Shown piece by piece: positions 63,104 through 64,000 of a stretch of 64,000 nucleotides of DNA; positions within the stretch are counted from its first letter, which is position 1; each line of letters starts with the position of its first letter. The position numbers and the translations under genes are program-made. The notes under the pieces are model-generated. The model saw nothing but the letters and a program-made list of their open reading frames with translations. It did no database searches and was not told the origin of the DNA. The DNA comes from Antedon bifida. Its lineage: Eukaryota; Echinodermata; Crinoidea; Comatulida; Antedonidae. Location: assembly GCA_963402885.1 (NCBI GenBank), contig OY727098.1, positions 20,384,717 to 20,448,716 of the forward strand, given 5' to 3'.

Positions 63104-64000
63104 AACTTTGGTGCTTAGTGCACATAATTATTATTGTTTTGTATTCACTTGAAAATGGTTCTATGATGGTACCGAAACGTCGATCTCTATTTTTGTCATT
63201 AAATTTTATATTGAAATTATATAGTAAACGTCTTTTAATTCGTATTTTGGGGTCATTTCTAAAAAAAAAACTGACAGGAATACAGTATACAAACAGCTAT
63301 GCCTATAGGCCGCCTACACAGCAAGCTTTGACAAGTTGTTAATAATTTGATTTAAATCATAGCAAATGAATATTGTTCAAACATAAGTGAATCTATTTTG
63401 GTCATTTTTCAAAAACATGACAGGAATACAGTATATAAATAATATATTTTCTAAGTGTTAATGGCGATTTTAATATAGTAATAACATTACAAAAATTGAC
63501 CTGAAAATCTTTAAGCATTTTACCAATCTAGTATTTTACCTGACTCTGTAAAAAGGTTTTTTTTTCTGTTTCTTTGCCTACCGGTACTACATAAAAAAAA
63601 GAAAAACAAAATAGGCGGGAGGGTTATCATACTTCAATCTAGCATCGTTTGTCTTTCTCATCTTACGGCGTGGAATCTCAAGAAGGTTGTAATTTTACCA
63701 GTAGGCCTACTGCTTTGCTTTTCCATGATGAGGTCTAAACACAGGAGCATTGTGACTATTATTTACCGTAGGCATCACTGATATGTTGTCATAACATCAA
63801 ATGCGTAACATCTCTTGGAAAAAAATTATGCCTACAGCCTTGGTTTTGTTTTCTAATGATATTGAATCTTTGAGACACAATTTTATGGCCTATTTTGTCG
63901 ATTCCATACGAGAAATAGATTTAAAGGTAATATTTTCTCCTGAAAAAATATTTAAAAATTTCTTTGTTGAATATGCCATTTTAAAGAAATAAAAAATAAC
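63104..64000. other. Right end of window; no gene recognised
   Basis: Contains pieces repeated around the palindrome. TCAAACATA then AAGTGAATCTATTTTGG occurs near 62731-62761 and 63378-63401. TGACAGGAATACAGTATA occurs near 63272 and again near 63418. The terminal ORF at 63801-63992 matches nothing I recognise. Confidence 0.4.

Noticed and set aside
1-64000. CRISPR arrays, operons or bacterial mobile islands
   Set aside because: Spliced genes with GT/AG introns, SINEs and metazoan proteins show this is animal nuclear DNA; no spaced direct-repeat array was seen.

Overview
The window is nuclear DNA of an animal: AT-rich, with intron-split genes, long introns and many short repeats. The four recognisable genes are conserved metazoan ones. 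Frequent GGCCTA/TAGGCCTA words, tRNA-headed SINEs and an 8-bp LINE-type tail suggest an invertebrate deuterostome, most likely an echinoderm. That assignment is an inference from repeat style and protein similarity, not a proven identity.

Layout, left to right. (1) 3283-16103, minus strand: eight coding exons of a PDZD2-like multi-PDZ scaffold, starting at 16103 and running off or ending beyond the left part of the window. Its introns hold tandem duplications and short mobile elements. (2) 16104-21640: 5' flank and intergenic DNA with a terminal-inverted-repeat element (17961-18273), a GGCCTA-rich tract and a SINE. (3) 21641-28042, plus strand: a complete six-exon gene for RNA polymerase III subunit RPC7 (POLR3G/POLR3GL). 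Its 4.6-kb first intron is filled with duplicated SINE-like blocks, and its third intron carries a perfect 38-bp inverted copy of exon 3. (4) 32128-33650, minus strand: a two-exon LYSMD3/4-type gene. (5) 34847-49241, plus strand: a complete 23-coding-exon GON4L gene (2210 residues predicted), divergent from LYSMD3 across about 1.1 kb of shared 5' flank. (6) 49.3-55.6 kb: intergenic, no gene recognised. (7) 55723-60316, plus strand: a Ser/Thr-rich repeat protein. A membrane-anchor exon at 55723-56020 splices in phase to the 3.4-kb repeat ORF, so this may be a type II membrane mucin rather than a secreted one. (8) 60.3-64 kb: repeats, including a (CCGA)n-bearing mobile element and a 338-bp palindrome with perfect 161-bp arms.

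The genes do not form a pathway. Shared themes are nuclear transcription functions (RPC7, GON4L), a head-to-head promoter (LYSMD3/GON4L) and an unusual number of perfect inverted duplications. The most interesting signals are the exon-intron inverted copy in POLR3G, the large palindrome, the foldback insertion in a GON4L intron, the candidate type II mucin, and a three-copy element family with AGTCGCGT motifs around a CCGA microsatellite.
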